Shown: one piece after another, positions 1 through 7,435 of the stretch
Position numbering within the stretch: the first letter of the stretch is position 1
How the letters are laid out: each line of letters opens with the position of its first letter
NCBI RefSeq assembly: GCF_002001045.1
Contig: NZ_MUNR01000014.1
Location: 722,637 to 786,636, forward strand
Origin: Rhodanobacter sp. C01
GTDB lineage: Bacteria > Pseudomonadota > Gammaproteobacteria > Xanthomonadales > Rhodanobacteraceae
Direction of reading: 5' to 3'
DNA length: 64,000 bases
Position numbers and translations under genes: made by a program
The notes under the pieces: generated by a model
Databases searched by the model: none
Told to the model about the DNA's origin: nothing
Seen by the model: only the letters and a program-made list of their open reading frames with translations

Positions 1-1103
1 AACGCGAAGCCGAAGAACAGCCCCGAGATCATGCCGACCCGGCCCGGAATCAGCTCCTGCGCGTAAACCAGGATCGCCGAGAACGCCGAAGCGAGGATCA
101 GACCAATGATCACCGTCAGCACGCCAGTCCACATCAGGTTCGCGTGCGGCAGCAGCAGGGTGAACGGTGCTACGCCGAGGATCGATACCCAGATCACCCA
201 CTTGCGCCCGATCCGGTCGCCGATCGGGCCACCGATCAGCGAGCCGGCAGCCACCGCGAACAGGAACACGAACAGGTGTACCTGCGCGCTCTGCACCGAC
301 ACGCCGAACTTGTGGATCAGGTAGAAGGTGTAATAGCTGCTGAGACTGGCCAGATAGAAATACTTGGAGAAGATCAGCAGGCCGAGGATCGCCAGTGCAC
401 CGATGATCTGGTGACGCGACAGCGCCACGACCGTCAGGTGCCGCGCCGCCGACTTGCTGCGCGCGACATGATGCTGCGCATACCAGCGGCCGACCTGCAG
501 CAGCACCACGATCGCCAGCAGCGCCGCCAGCGAGAACCACGCCACGCTGCCGCGCCCGTGCGGCACGATGATCCACGCGGCCAGCAACGGCCCCAGCGAC
601 GAGCCGGTGTTGCCGCCGACCTGGAACAGCGATTGCGCCAGGCCATGCCGGCCGCCCGACGCCATTCGCGCCACTCGCGAGGATTCCGGATGGAATACCG
701 ACGACCCGGTGCCGACCAGTGCAGCGGCGACCAGCAGGATCGGGAAGTTCGGCGCCACCGCCAGCAACAACAGGCCGCACAGGGTGAAGCCCATGCCCAC
801 CGGCAGCGAGTACGGCATCGGCCGGCGGTCGGTGACCATGCCGACCAGCGGCTGCAGCATCGAGGCGGTGAGCTGATAGGTCAGGGTGATCAATCCGACC
901 TGGGCAAAGCTCAGGTGGAAGTCGCTTTTCAGGATCGGATAGATCGCCAGGATCAGCGACTGGATCATGTCGTTGAGCATGTGCGCGAAGCTGATGCCGC
1001 CCAGCACGCCGAAGGCGGTGCCTTCGTTGTGGTGCGAAGAAGTCGTCACCGGCGGGGCCATCGGCTGAACCTGCAGGCTCGCCTCGTCGACGCGGGTATC
1101 CAT
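1..1103 (-). CDS. fsr: Fosmidomycin-resistance-type MFS efflux transporter (3' end cut by window)
   Basis: Major facilitator superfamily drug exporter of the Fsr type, expected in the inner membrane. I translated it from the complement: it opens with MDTRVDEAS and 367 codons lie in the window with no stop, so the C-terminus is beyond base 1. It keeps the family's diagnostic stretches, including FAHMLNDMIQSLILAIYP (about residues 43-60), VGTGSSVFHPESSRVARMAS (about 120-140) and SAILVYAQELIPGR near the edge, very close to E. coli Fsr. It is transcribed away from the AraC-type gene at 1235, with about 130 bp between the two starts, so that regulator may control it (inference). The family exports fosmidomycin; the natural substrate here is unknown. 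The long ORFs on the opposite strand are shadows. Confidence 0.9.
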   Translation of the reverse strand, partial: MDTRVDEASLQVQPMAPPVTTSSHHNEGTAFGVLGGISFAHMLNDMIQSLILAIYPILKSDFHLSFAQVGLITLTYQLTASMLQPLVGMVTDRRPMPYSLPVGMGFTLCGLLLLAVAPNFPILLVAAALVGTGSSVFHPESSRVARMASGGRHGLAQSLFQVGGNTGSSLGPLLAAWIIVPHGRGSVAWFSLAALLAIVVLLQVGRWYAQHHVARSKSAARHLTVVALSRHQIIGALAILGLLIFSKYFYLASLSSYYTFYLIHKFGVSVQSAQVHLFVFLFAVAAGSLIGGPIGDRIGRKWVIWVSILGVAPFTLLLPHANLMWTGVLTVIIGLILASAFSAILVYAQELIPGRVGMISGLFFGFA

Positions 1104-1234
1104 GGAAAATTCTCGGGGATGGGGAAGGGGTGGCGCATTGCATCGCCAAGGGCATCACTTTAGAGTGGCTGGCGTCGGCCCGCATGCATTGGTGGGTCAG
1201 CTTCTGTCGAATTCGGGCCAAATCGCTGCTCATC

Positions 1235-2035
1235 ATGCGCAACGCACGTGTCACCCATTACGAAGACACCCCGCGCGATGTCGTCACCACCGGCAACGAC
1301 TATCCGCCGCATTACGTCCTGCCACGCCACGCCCACAAGCGCGGCCAGCTGCTGTATGCCGCAACCGGCGTGGTTACGGTGATCACCGACGAGGGCAGCT
1401 GGGTGGTGCCGCCGCGCCGCGCGCTGTGGATTCCGGCCGGCGTCGCGCACGAGGTGCACATGAGTGGCGTGGTATCCACCCGCAGCGCCTATGTGCGGGA
1501 CGAGGCTTCGGCGCAGTTGCCGCGGCATTGCCGGGTGATCGGTGTGTCGTTGCTGCTGCACGCCTTGTTGCTTGAAGCGGTGGATCTGCCAGCCGAGTAC
1601 GCGCTGGACGGCCGCGATGGCCGGGTGATGGCATTGCTGCTGGACGAGATCGCCGCGATGCCCGCACTGGCGCTGAACACGCCGTTGCCGCGCGACCCGA
1701 GGCTGACCCGTCTGTGCCGCGCCCTGATGGCGGCGCCGGCGCTGGAGATCGACATCGACGCGATGGCGCACAAGGCAGGCATGAGTCGGCGCAGCTTTAC
1801 CCGGCTGTTTCGCCAGCAGACCGGCATGAGTTTCAGCGCATGGCGGCAGCAGGCCTGTCTGCTGGTGGCACTGACCCGGCTGGGCAGTGGCGAATCGATC
1901 ACCCAGGTAGCCGTCGATCTGGGCTACAGCAGCGCCAGCGCGTTCACGGCGGCGTTCCGGCGGGTGCTCGGTGCTGCGCCCAGCCGTTATCTGGCATCGC
2001 ACGAACGCATCGATCGCAGCGTGGTCGATGCATGA
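1235..2035 (+). CDS. AraC family transcriptional regulator with cupin sensor domain
   Basis: 266-residue AraC/XylS-type regulator. The N-terminal half is cupin-like, with HYVLPRHAHKRGQLLYA and a later VPPRRALWIPAGVAHEV, typical of the small-ligand-binding domain. The C-terminal ~100 residues hold the paired helix-turn-helix: MAHKAGMSRRSFTRLFRQQTG and the second helix around VAVDLGYSSASAFTAAFRR, ending with APSRYL. I chose the ATG at 1235 (MRNARVTHYE), where family similarity starts. An upstream in-frame ATG at 1130 would put 35 low-quality residues into the promoter shared with the divergent fsr-like gene. It probably regulates that pump (inference from divergence). Confidence 0.88.
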   Translation: MRNARVTHYEDTPRDVVTTGNDYPPHYVLPRHAHKRGQLLYAATGVVTVITDEGSWVVPPRRALWIPAGVAHEVHMSGVVSTRSAYVRDEASAQLPRHCRVIGVSLLLHALLLEAVDLPAEYALDGRDGRVMALLLDEIAAMPALALNTPLPRDPRLTRLCRALMAAPALEIDIDAMAHKAGMSRRSFTRLFRQQTGMSFSAWRQQACLLVALTRLGSGESITQVAVDLGYSSASAFTAAFRRVLGAAPSRYLASHERIDRSVVDA

Positions 2036-2226
2036 ACCACCGGCTGTCTGGTCGCCACATGACGTGGCTACGGTCACTGGTATGTCAAAGTCGGGTGGCA
2101 AGCTGGGTTGGCCGCGTCTGGCCCTGTCACATCCCCACTGCCATGCCGGCACGGGGTTACCATGTCGATTCTTGTGACAGTTCCCGGGCTGCGCGATCTC
2201 TCTGACCGGATCATGGATTTGCACCA

Positions 2227-4392
2227 ATGAACAGCCGCATCATCCGCGAGACCCTGCCGCCAGACGCCTCCGTGCCAGCCGCCAACGATGCATTGCCATC
2301 CGCGACGCCGCCGACGGTGGATCTGGGTGACAGCCGGTTGTACATCCATCGCGAACTGTCCCAGCTGCAGTTCAATATCCGCGTGCTCGACCAGGCGCTG
2401 GATGAGCGCACGCCGCTGCTGGAGCGGTTGAAGTTCCTGCTGATCTTCTCGCGCAACATGGACGAGTTCTTCGAGATCCGCGTGGCCGGGCTGAAAGGCC
2501 AGATCGCACTGGATCACGAGCTGATCGGTCCGGATGGCATTCCGCCGCGCCGCGCGCTGGCCGAGATCAGCGAGATCGCGCACAAGCAGATCGAACGGCA
2601 GTACGCGATCCTCAACGAACGCATCCTGCCGGAGCTGGCCGGGCAGGGCATTCGCATCGTCCGCCGCACGCAGTGGACGCACCGGCAGAAGCTGTGGGTG
2701 CGCCGCTATTTCCGCGAGGAAGTAGCACCGCTGATCACGCCGATCGGCCTGGATCCGACCCATCCATTCCCGCTGCTGGTCAACAAGAGTCTGAACTTCA
2801 TCGTGCGGCTGGATGGTATCGATGCGTTCGGCCGCGACTCCGGCCTGGCGATCGTGCCGGCGCCGCGCGTGCTGCCGCGGCTGATCCGCATGCCGCTGGA
2901 AATCTGCGAGGGCGGTGACAACTACGTGCTGTTGTCCTCGATGATTCATGCCCACGCCGAGGAGCTGTTTCCCGGCATGACGGTGCTCGGCTGCTACCAG
3001 TTCCGGCTGACCCGCAACGCCGACCTCACGCTCGATCCCGAGGACGTCGAGGACCTGGCGCTGGCCTTGCGCGGCGAACTTTACTCACGTCGCTTCGGCG
3101 ACGCGGTGCGGCTGGAAGTGGCCGACAACTGCCCCAAGGACCTGACCGATTATCTGCTCAAGCAGTTCGGCCTCAACGAATCGGAATTGTACGAAGTGAA
3201 CGGTCCGGTCAACCTGGCGCGGCTGTTCCGCATCGCCAGCGAGGCGGGCTATCCGCAGTTGCAATACCCCTCGTTCACGCCGGCGCTGCCGAAGTCGCTC
3301 AAGCACGCCGAAGACCTGTTCCAGGTGATCGGCAAGCAGGACGTGCTGCTGCTGCATCCGTACGAATCGTTTTCGCCGGTGGTCGACTTGCTGCGCCAGG
3401 CAGCGAAGGACCCGCAGGTGCTGGCGATCAAGCAGACGCTGTATCGCACCAACGCGAACTCGGAAATCGTCGATGCCCTGGTCGACGCGGCGCGCGCCGG
3501 CAAGGAAGTGACGGCCGTGGTCGAGTTGCGCGCACGCTTCGACGAAGAATCGAACCTCTCGCTCGCCTCACGGCTGCAGCAGGCCGGGGCGATGGTGATC
3601 TATGGCGTGGTGGGCATCAAGACGCACGCCAAGCTGATGCTGATCCAGCGCCGCGAAGGCACCGAACTGGTGCGCTACGCGCATCTGGGCACTGGCAACT
3701 ACCACACCGGCAACGCGCGCCTGTACACCGACTACAGTCTGCTCACCTCCGACGAGGCCTTGTGCGAGGACGTGCACAAGCTGTTCAGCCAGCTCACCGG
3801 CATGGGCAAGGTGTTGCGCATGAAGAAGTTGCTGCATGCACCGTTCACGCTGAAGAAGGCCCTGCTCGAGCTGATCGCGCGCGAGACTGCGCACGCCACT
3901 GCCGGCAAGCCGGCGCAGATCATCATCAAGGTCAACGCGCTGACCGAACCGAAAGTGATCCGTGCGTTGTACAAGGCCAGCATCGCCGGCGTGCACGTCG
4001 AGCTGATCGTGCGCGGCGTCTGCTGCCTGCGCCCCGGCGTGGAAGGCGTCTCCGAGAACATCCGCGTGCGTTCGATCATCGGACGCTTCCTCGAACATAG
4101 CCGCGCCTACTGGTTTGCCAACGACGGCGACCCGCAGTTGTATCTGGCCAGTGCCGATCTGATGGAACGCAACCTGGATCGCCGCGTCGAATCCGCGTTC
4201 CCGCTTGAAGGCAAGAAACTGCAGCAGCGCGTACGCAATACACTGGATCTCTATCTCGGCGACAACACCAGCGCATTGCTGCTGCAGCCTGACGGCCAGT
4301 ACCTGCGTGCGCCCGTGGCCAGCGGCGAGCCCGCCCGCAACGTGCAGGCCGAGTTGCTGGAGAAGCTGTGCGGGGTGGCCGCCAAGCCCTAG
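2227..4392 (+). CDS. ppk1: Polyphosphate kinase 1
   Basis: PPK1 reversibly transfers the gamma phosphate of ATP onto inorganic polyphosphate. At 721 residues it is slightly longer than E. coli Ppk (688) because of an N-terminal extension of about 32 residues rich in Ala and Pro. The body begins with LYIHRELSQLQFN and LIFSRNMDEFFEIRVAGLKG. The phosphorylated histidine is in IKTHAKL (His467, equivalent to E. coli His435). The second essential histidine is in GRFLEHSRAYWF (His624, equivalent to His592). SADLMERNLDRRVE follows. It stands alone with about 190 bp of upstream DNA. The stop codon at 4390-4392 is directly followed by the truncated terminal attC of the integron cassette array, so the array lies hard against this housekeeping gene. 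Confidence 0.97.
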   Translation: MNSRIIRETLPPDASVPAANDALPSATPPTVDLGDSRLYIHRELSQLQFNIRVLDQALDERTPLLERLKFLLIFSRNMDEFFEIRVAGLKGQIALDHELIGPDGIPPRRALAEISEIAHKQIERQYAILNERILPELAGQGIRIVRRTQWTHRQKLWVRRYFREEVAPLITPIGLDPTHPFPLLVNKSLNFIVRLDGIDAFGRDSGLAIVPAPRVLPRLIRMPLEICEGGDNYVLLSSMIHAHAEELFPGMTVLGCYQFRLTRNADLTLDPEDVEDLALALRGELYSRRFGDAVRLEVADNCPKDLTDYLLKQFGLNESELYEVNGPVNLARLFRIASEAGYPQLQYPSFTPALPKSLKHAEDLFQVIGKQDVLLLHPYESFSPVVDLLRQAAKDPQVLAIKQTLYRTNANSEIVDALVDAARAGKEVTAVVELRARFDEESNLSLASRLQQAGAMVIYGVVGIKTHAKLMLIQRREGTELVRYAHLGTGNYHTGNARLYTDYSLLTSDEALCEDVHKLFSQLTGMGKVLRMKKLLHAPFTLKKALLELIARETAHATAGKPAQIIIKVNALTEPKVIRALYKASIAGVHVELIVRGVCCLRPGVEGVSENIRVRSIIGRFLEHSRAYWFANDGDPQLYLASADLMERNLDRRVESAFPLEGKKLQQRVRNTLDLYLGDNTSALLLQPDGQYLRAPVASGEPARNVQAELLEKLCGVAAKP

Positions 4393-4396
4393 GAAC

Positions 4397-4426
4397 GATC
4401 GGTTCGGCTTGAATGAATTGTCAGGT
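4397..4426 (-). repeat. Truncated attC (5' half only) at distal end of cassette array
   Basis: On the - strand this reads ACCTGAC, then AATTCATTCAAGCCGA, which matches the R''-L'' half of attC sites such as that of aadA cassettes. The second half (L'-R') is missing. The sequence instead runs straight into the ppk1 stop codon. The R'' TGA also serves as stop codon of cassette 18. Confidence 0.65.
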
Positions 4427-4756
4427 GTCACCAGCCCGAAGCGGAACCAGGAAATCCGATATCGGCTCGAGGATCAATTCTGGCAGGCTCTCGGCGATGG
4501 ATTCGCGCAACTGCTGCCAGGCTTCAGGATCGACAGACGTGCGAGCGAGCCCTTCAGCCTTTGCAGCAGCGGACGGCCACTGCGTATAGCTGTACCAGAT
4601 GTTGTCTGGGCCACGGTGCAAGCGCGAACCCAACGAACCTCGCTCGGTCAGTTGTAACTGAGTGATTCGCGACCAGGCCTGGACAAAAGTCTCTTCGGAC
4701 CCAGGATGCAGGCGCCAGCGGTAGATGGCGCAGAACGCGGGACAGTCATCGCTCAT
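4421..4756 (-). CDS. Cassette 18: antibiotic biosynthesis monooxygenase (ABM)-like protein
   Basis: 111-residue protein, the last cassette gene of the integron. The pattern FCAIYRWRLHPGSEETFVQAWSRIT followed by a GSLGSRLHRGPDNIWYSYTQWPSAAAKA stretch looks like the ferredoxin-like ABM/dimeric alpha-beta barrel fold. It would be a small cofactorless oxygenase or just a stress protein of that fold. The ATG is preceded by GGGAG at good spacing. The stop codon lies inside the half attC at the array end. Function beyond the fold is not deducible. Confidence 0.75.
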   Translation of the reverse strand: MSDDCPAFCAIYRWRLHPGSEETFVQAWSRITQLQLTERGSLGSRLHRGPDNIWYSYTQWPSAAAKAEGLARTSVDPEAWQQLRESIAESLPELILEPISDFLVPLRAGDT

Positions 4757-4818
4757 ATTTCTCCCGTCGGTGCGGCAGTCTTGCTGATATCCACCATGGC
4801 GAATATCGGTTGTCAGGC
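4757..4818 (-). repeat. Decayed attC candidate between cassettes 17 and 18
   Basis: The gene of cassette 17 ends in a R''-like GCCTGAC (complement of 4812-4818), which supplies its TGA stop, but no matching GTTRRRY 3' arm or canonical stem is visible before the next start. I read this as an eroded attC; a very divergent functional site cannot be excluded by eye. Confidence 0.35.
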
Positions 4819-5481
4819 GTCATTGTGCCCTTGGCGCCGGAGTACAACGTGGGTGGCTTTCCCCGACGCGACGAACTGAACGCATTCGTATCCCAGGGTG
4901 CGCACGTCAATCCCCTCGAACAGTCGCTCTCCACTGCCAAGCAGGACCGGTGAGATAGCGATATGCAACTCATCGATGAGGCCTGTACGAAGATATTGCT
5001 GGATAGTGTGGACTCCGCCGCCAATGCGCACATCCATTCCGTTGGCTGCGTCGCGTGCCCGGTCAAGCGCCTCGTGTATACCGCCTGTGACGAAGTGGAA
5101 TGTCGTTCCACCTTCCATCTGGATGGGCGGGCGCGCGTGATGAGTCAGGATGAAAGCAGGAACGTGATAGGGCGGGTTGTCCCCCCACCAGCCTTTCCAG
5201 TTCATGTCGGGCCAGGAACCGCGAATCGGTCCGAACATGTTTCTTCCGAGAATCCAGGCGCCAACATTCTTGAAGCCTCGCGCAGCGAAGTCGTCATCGA
5301 TTCCCGTTGCGCCATCGTTGGCGCCAAACAGGATCTGTTGGAACGTGCGTGTCGGGACCAACCACTGGTGCAAATCTGTTCCGCCCACGCCGAGCGGATT
5401 CCCGATGTCCTGATTCGGACCAGCCGCGTATCCGTCAAGCGCGATGGTAAAGCTCTCAACTCGGACGCGTGTCATTTTCAT
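4813..5481 (-). CDS. Cassette 17: dihydrofolate reductase family protein (RibD C-terminal domain type)
   Basis: 222-residue reductase of the RibD-C/DHFR-like fold. SLDGYAAGPNQDIGNPLG near the N-terminus and the NADPH-binding GGGVHTIQQYLRTGLIDELHI plus SPVLLGSGERLF near the C-terminus are typical. Members are often annotated as deaminase-reductase or YwjB-like proteins with unknown substrates. I use the ATG at 5481 (MKMTRVRVE), preceded by AAGGAAGG. A longer in-frame ATG at 5517 would start inside the neighbouring attC. This is not a DfrA/DfrB trimethoprim-resistance enzyme: it belongs to a different subfamily. The stop codon overlaps a degenerate attC end. Confidence 0.85.
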   Translation of the reverse strand: MKMTRVRVESFTIALDGYAAGPNQDIGNPLGVGGTDLHQWLVPTRTFQQILFGANDGATGIDDDFAARGFKNVGAWILGRNMFGPIRGSWPDMNWKGWWGDNPPYHVPAFILTHHARPPIQMEGGTTFHFVTGGIHEALDRARDAANGMDVRIGGGVHTIQQYLRTGLIDELHIAISPVLLGSGERLFEGIDVRTLGYECVQFVASGKATHVVLRRQGHNDA

Positions 5482-5499
5482 GCCTTCCTTTCGATTGAT

Positions 5500-5556
5500 G
5501 CCTGACGCTGGAGTCAAGCAATGACGAAGCCGTCCGCCTTGAACGAGATGTTGGGC
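5500..5556 (-). repeat. attC site of ORF-less cassette 16
   Basis: Reads GCCCAAC...CGTTCAAGGCGGACGGC...GACTCCAGCGTCAGGC on the - strand. R'' and the long inner arms match the array consensus, but R' is GTCAGGC rather than GTTAGGC and the loop half is altered (cattgcttgactcc), so it has drifted. A second R''-like ACCTAAC lies a few bases to the right (complement of 5567-5573), suggesting a fused or nested site. Confidence 0.75.
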
Positions 5557-5622
5557 GGACGCGAATGGTTAGGTGGCAAGAGCAAGTGAATGGACTAGGG
5601 CGACTTGAAGTTTCCTCCTGCT
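5557..5622 (-). other. Body of a minimal cassette (16) without an ORF
   Basis: Only 66 bp lie between two attC sites and no start-to-stop frame of meaningful length is present. It begins on the - strand with a Shine-Dalgarno-like AGGAGGA near 5615. This may be a cassette whose gene was deleted, leaving its 5' end, or a regulatory or spacer cassette. Confidence 0.5.
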
Positions 5623-5682
5623 GCCTAACGCGCTAATCAAGCGGACCGCTGTAGCCGGGTCCGCTTGAAGGAAGGGTTGGGC
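5623..5682 (-). repeat. attC site of cassette 15
   Basis: 60 nt; - strand begins GCCCAAC and ends GTTAGGC, with complementary arms CAAGCGGACC / GGTCCGCTTG around a short central loop. It differs in inner sequence from the proximal sites but keeps all four attC elements (R'', L'', L', R'). Confidence 0.85.
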
Positions 5683-5730
5683 AGCGGGCGCTTAGATACA
5701 GCCGATCTTCAGGCGGATGGATTCTGCCAT

Positions 5731-6099
5731 TCACGCTCCACCCGCGTAGAAATATTCCTCGCGTACGATCTTTCCATCCTGAATGGTGAAGAGTCCAACT
5801 TCGTCCATCTTCATTCTCCGGCCGGAGGGCTTGTTCGTTACGTCGTATTGAAATCCGACAACGAACCTATTGCCATGGGGCCACGGACCCGTGACAGAGG
5901 CCGAATGGATTTCGTGATTGGCACGCCACCATTCGCCCTTCGCCTTGATGGCTGCAAGGCCTCTTGTTTCTTGCTCTGCGCCTGGCATCGTAATCGCTTC
6001 TACGCTCACAGCGTCGGAAGCGTACAACGCCTTCGCCTCATCGTTCTTTCCTTGCTTGCAGAGGTCCACCAGCTTGTTGGCAATATCGAGAGTGTTCAT
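5731..6099 (-). CDS. Cassette 15: SnoaL/NTF2-like protein
   Basis: 122-residue protein of the NTF2-like cone fold. It starts with an alpha-helical NTLDIANKLVDLCKQGKNDEA, then LYASDAVSVEAI, and ends with a beta-rich half containing DEVGLFTIQDGKIVREEYFY, a very common SnoaL/ketosteroid-isomerase-like signature. The ATG at 6099 was chosen because the upstream extension (to 6183) has no similarity. A GGAAGG element sits 7 nt before it. The enzyme activity, if any, is unknown; such proteins are frequent in integron cassettes. Confidence 0.85.
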   Translation of the reverse strand: MNTLDIANKLVDLCKQGKNDEAKALYASDAVSVEAITMPGAEQETRGLAAIKAKGEWWRANHEIHSASVTGPWPHGNRFVVGFQYDVTNKPSGRRMKMDEVGLFTIQDGKIVREEYFYAGGA

Positions 6100-6275
6100 G
6101 CGTTTTCCTTCCGGTCGAAGTGAGAGATTCGGGCCTCCAAATTGGAGTGTTGGCCTTGTCCCAAGCGATTGTTGACGAGTCACGCTGCATCACCATCGAC
6201 GCGGCGCCGTCAAAGAGTTTCCAGCAGACCTGCTGACAACATGGTGTCAGGAGAGATCAAGACGAGATGAAAGAC

Positions 6276-6313
6276 GGCTAACGCCTTGTTCTGGCGCCAA
6301 AGCGAGTTGGCGC
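6276..6313 (-). repeat. Degenerate attC of cassette 14 (3' half recognisable)
   Basis: On the - strand a perfect 7-bp stem GCGCCAA/TTGGCGC (6294-6300 with 6307-6313) is followed by AGAACAAGGCGTTAGCC, an L'-R' pair resembling Vibrio-type attC ends. I cannot find the matching R'' on the 5' side. The 3' half probably marks the boundary between cassettes 14 and 15. Between here and 6100 (about 175 bp) I see no gene. Confidence 0.5.
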
Positions 6314-6369
6314 GGTGGTCGTGCAAGCAAGCGTCGTGGCAATGCCCCTTGGTCGCTCAGCAACAGTTT

Positions 6370-6696
6370 TTATGTTTCGAGTTCCTTGGATACATATTCC
6401 ATTAGTCCTTTAATATTCTTGGAGAACTCCGCCTCCAGATCAATGCCGCATTTATTGGCAAGAACGATAACCGACCACAGACAATCTGATAATTCATGGC
6501 CTAGTTTTGATTTGAAATCGTCGATGTTGCGAATACCTGCATTCGCCTGAATCAGTTTTGCCAAATCACCGATGTCTCCTACGAATCCGAGCGCCAGTTC
6601 TTCCGTGCTCCAAACTCGACCATACAACTTGATTTCGAGCTCCTCATAAAGCTCGTTGAGTTTTAGCGCGGATTCTTCCAATTCTCTATATTTCAT
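6370..6696 (-). CDS. Cassette 14: MazG-like nucleotide pyrophosphohydrolase-related protein
   Basis: 108-residue, mostly helical protein. ELYEELEIKLYGRVW, then ELALGFVGDIGDLAKLIQ and LGHELSDCLWSVIVLANKCGIDLE, follow the MazG-like helix pattern in which the acidic residues of ExxE and ExxD-type motifs bind metal: EL..G..GDLAK, then HELSD. Known relatives hydrolyse non-canonical NTPs. The ATG at 6696 (MKYRELEES) fits the family start; an upstream in-frame ATG (6762) adds 22 unrelated residues. It is clearly more AT-rich than surrounding housekeeping genes, in line with acquisition as a cassette. Confidence 0.72.
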   Translation of the reverse strand: MKYRELEESALKLNELYEELEIKLYGRVWSTEELALGFVGDIGDLAKLIQANAGIRNIDDFKSKLGHELSDCLWSVIVLANKCGIDLEAEFSKNIKGLMEYVSKELET

Positions 6697-6789
6697 GTTT
6701 GATCTCAGTGCTGGTGGAAACATGATGCTTGACATGTAGCCTGCGGGGAGACGTTCCCTCAATGGAAGGTTCAGGCATCAGCTGCGGAG

Positions 6790-7359
6790 TCATGGGTGGA
6801 GCTTTTCGCCGTTGTTGAGCATTTCGACGAACTGAGCGATCTTCTTTGCGCGGGTCTCCGGTTTTTTCACGTTCTGGATCCTGAACAGGACAGCGTACCG
6901 ATTCCGACTGTCGAGCGTCGCAAAGAAGGCCTTTGCTTTCGGATTCGCTTCAAGCGCCTCCAGCAAGTCACCTGGGACGGTTGCATTGCTCGCGGATGAA
7001 TAAGCGGCATCCCAACGACCGTCCTGCTTGGCTCGATTGATCTCGTCCAGGCCGGCCCGGCGCATTCGCCCCGATGCAATCAGAGCTTCCGCCTTCGCCC
7101 TGTTGATCTTCGACCAAATGCTCCTGGCGGCTCTAGGCGTAAATCGCTGAAGCCAATGGTGCGCGCTCTCTGCCTGCTTCTGACCGTCGACCCACCCGTA
7201 GCACAGGGCACTTTCCAGCGCTTCGGCGTAGGAGACGGTTGCATCGGCTGCACTTTTCTTCGCCAGGCGGAGCCACACACCTGACGAGGTACTCCCGCTT
7301 CGCTCAAGCCAAGCCTCCCACTTTGCCTGTGTTGCGAAGCTGAGTTTTGGGTCGTCCAT
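6790..7359 (-). CDS. Cassette 13: YdeI/OmpD-associated family protein
   Basis: 189-residue protein with the family hallmarks WEAWLERSGSTSSGVWLRLAKK, YAEALESALCYGWVDGQKQ, RFTPRAARSIWSKINRAKAE and a C-terminal YAVLFRIQNVKKPETRAKKIAQFVEML. This family (YdeI, also called bacteriocin-protection protein) is widespread, and its biochemical role is unclear. It starts at ATG 7359, 16 bp inside the boundary attC of cassette 12. No canonical attC follows it: the 93 bp to the next gene (6697-6789) hold only a weak TTCC/GGAA hairpin, so cassettes 13 and 14 may have fused. Confidence 0.88.
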   Translation of the reverse strand: MDDPKLSFATQAKWEAWLERSGSTSSGVWLRLAKKSAADATVSYAEALESALCYGWVDGQKQAESAHHWLQRFTPRAARSIWSKINRAKAEALIASGRMRRAGLDEINRAKQDGRWDAAYSSASNATVPGDLLEALEANPKAKAFFATLDSRNRYAVLFRIQNVKKPETRAKKIAQFVEMLNNGEKLHP

Positions 7360-7374
7360 AGAGGGCTGGCTGAT

Positions 7375-7431
7375 GCCTGACGCTGGAGTTAAGCGGTACC
7401 GGAGGCGTCCGCCTTGAACGAGTAGTTAGGC
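7375..7431 (-). repeat. attC site of cassette 12
   Basis: 57 nt, GCCTAAC...GTCAGGC on the - strand with array-consensus arms (CGTTCAAGGCGGACG...CGCTTAACTCCAGCG); central loop variant ccggtacc. R' has one substitution (GTC for GTT). Confidence 0.92.
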
Positions 7432-7435
7432 CGGC

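Noticed and set aside
144..1163. Long + strand frame (339 aa) opposite the MFS gene
   Set aside because: Rich in Arg/Gln/His with no domain; the opposite strand encodes a clear Fsr-type transporter.
1160..2227. 355-aa - strand frame opposite the AraC regulator
   Set aside because: Gln/His/Arg-rich shadow frame; the AraC HTH on the other strand is unambiguous.
4813..5481. DHFR-family cassette as a trimethoprim-resistance gene
   Set aside because: It is the RibD C-terminal type with a different length and motifs; there is nothing of the DfrA or DfrB sequence.
6697..6789. Hairpin TTCC/GGAA between cassettes 13 and 14 as an attC
   Set aside because: No R''/R' core of the form RYYYAAC/GTTRRRY can be placed at the ends; too weak to call.
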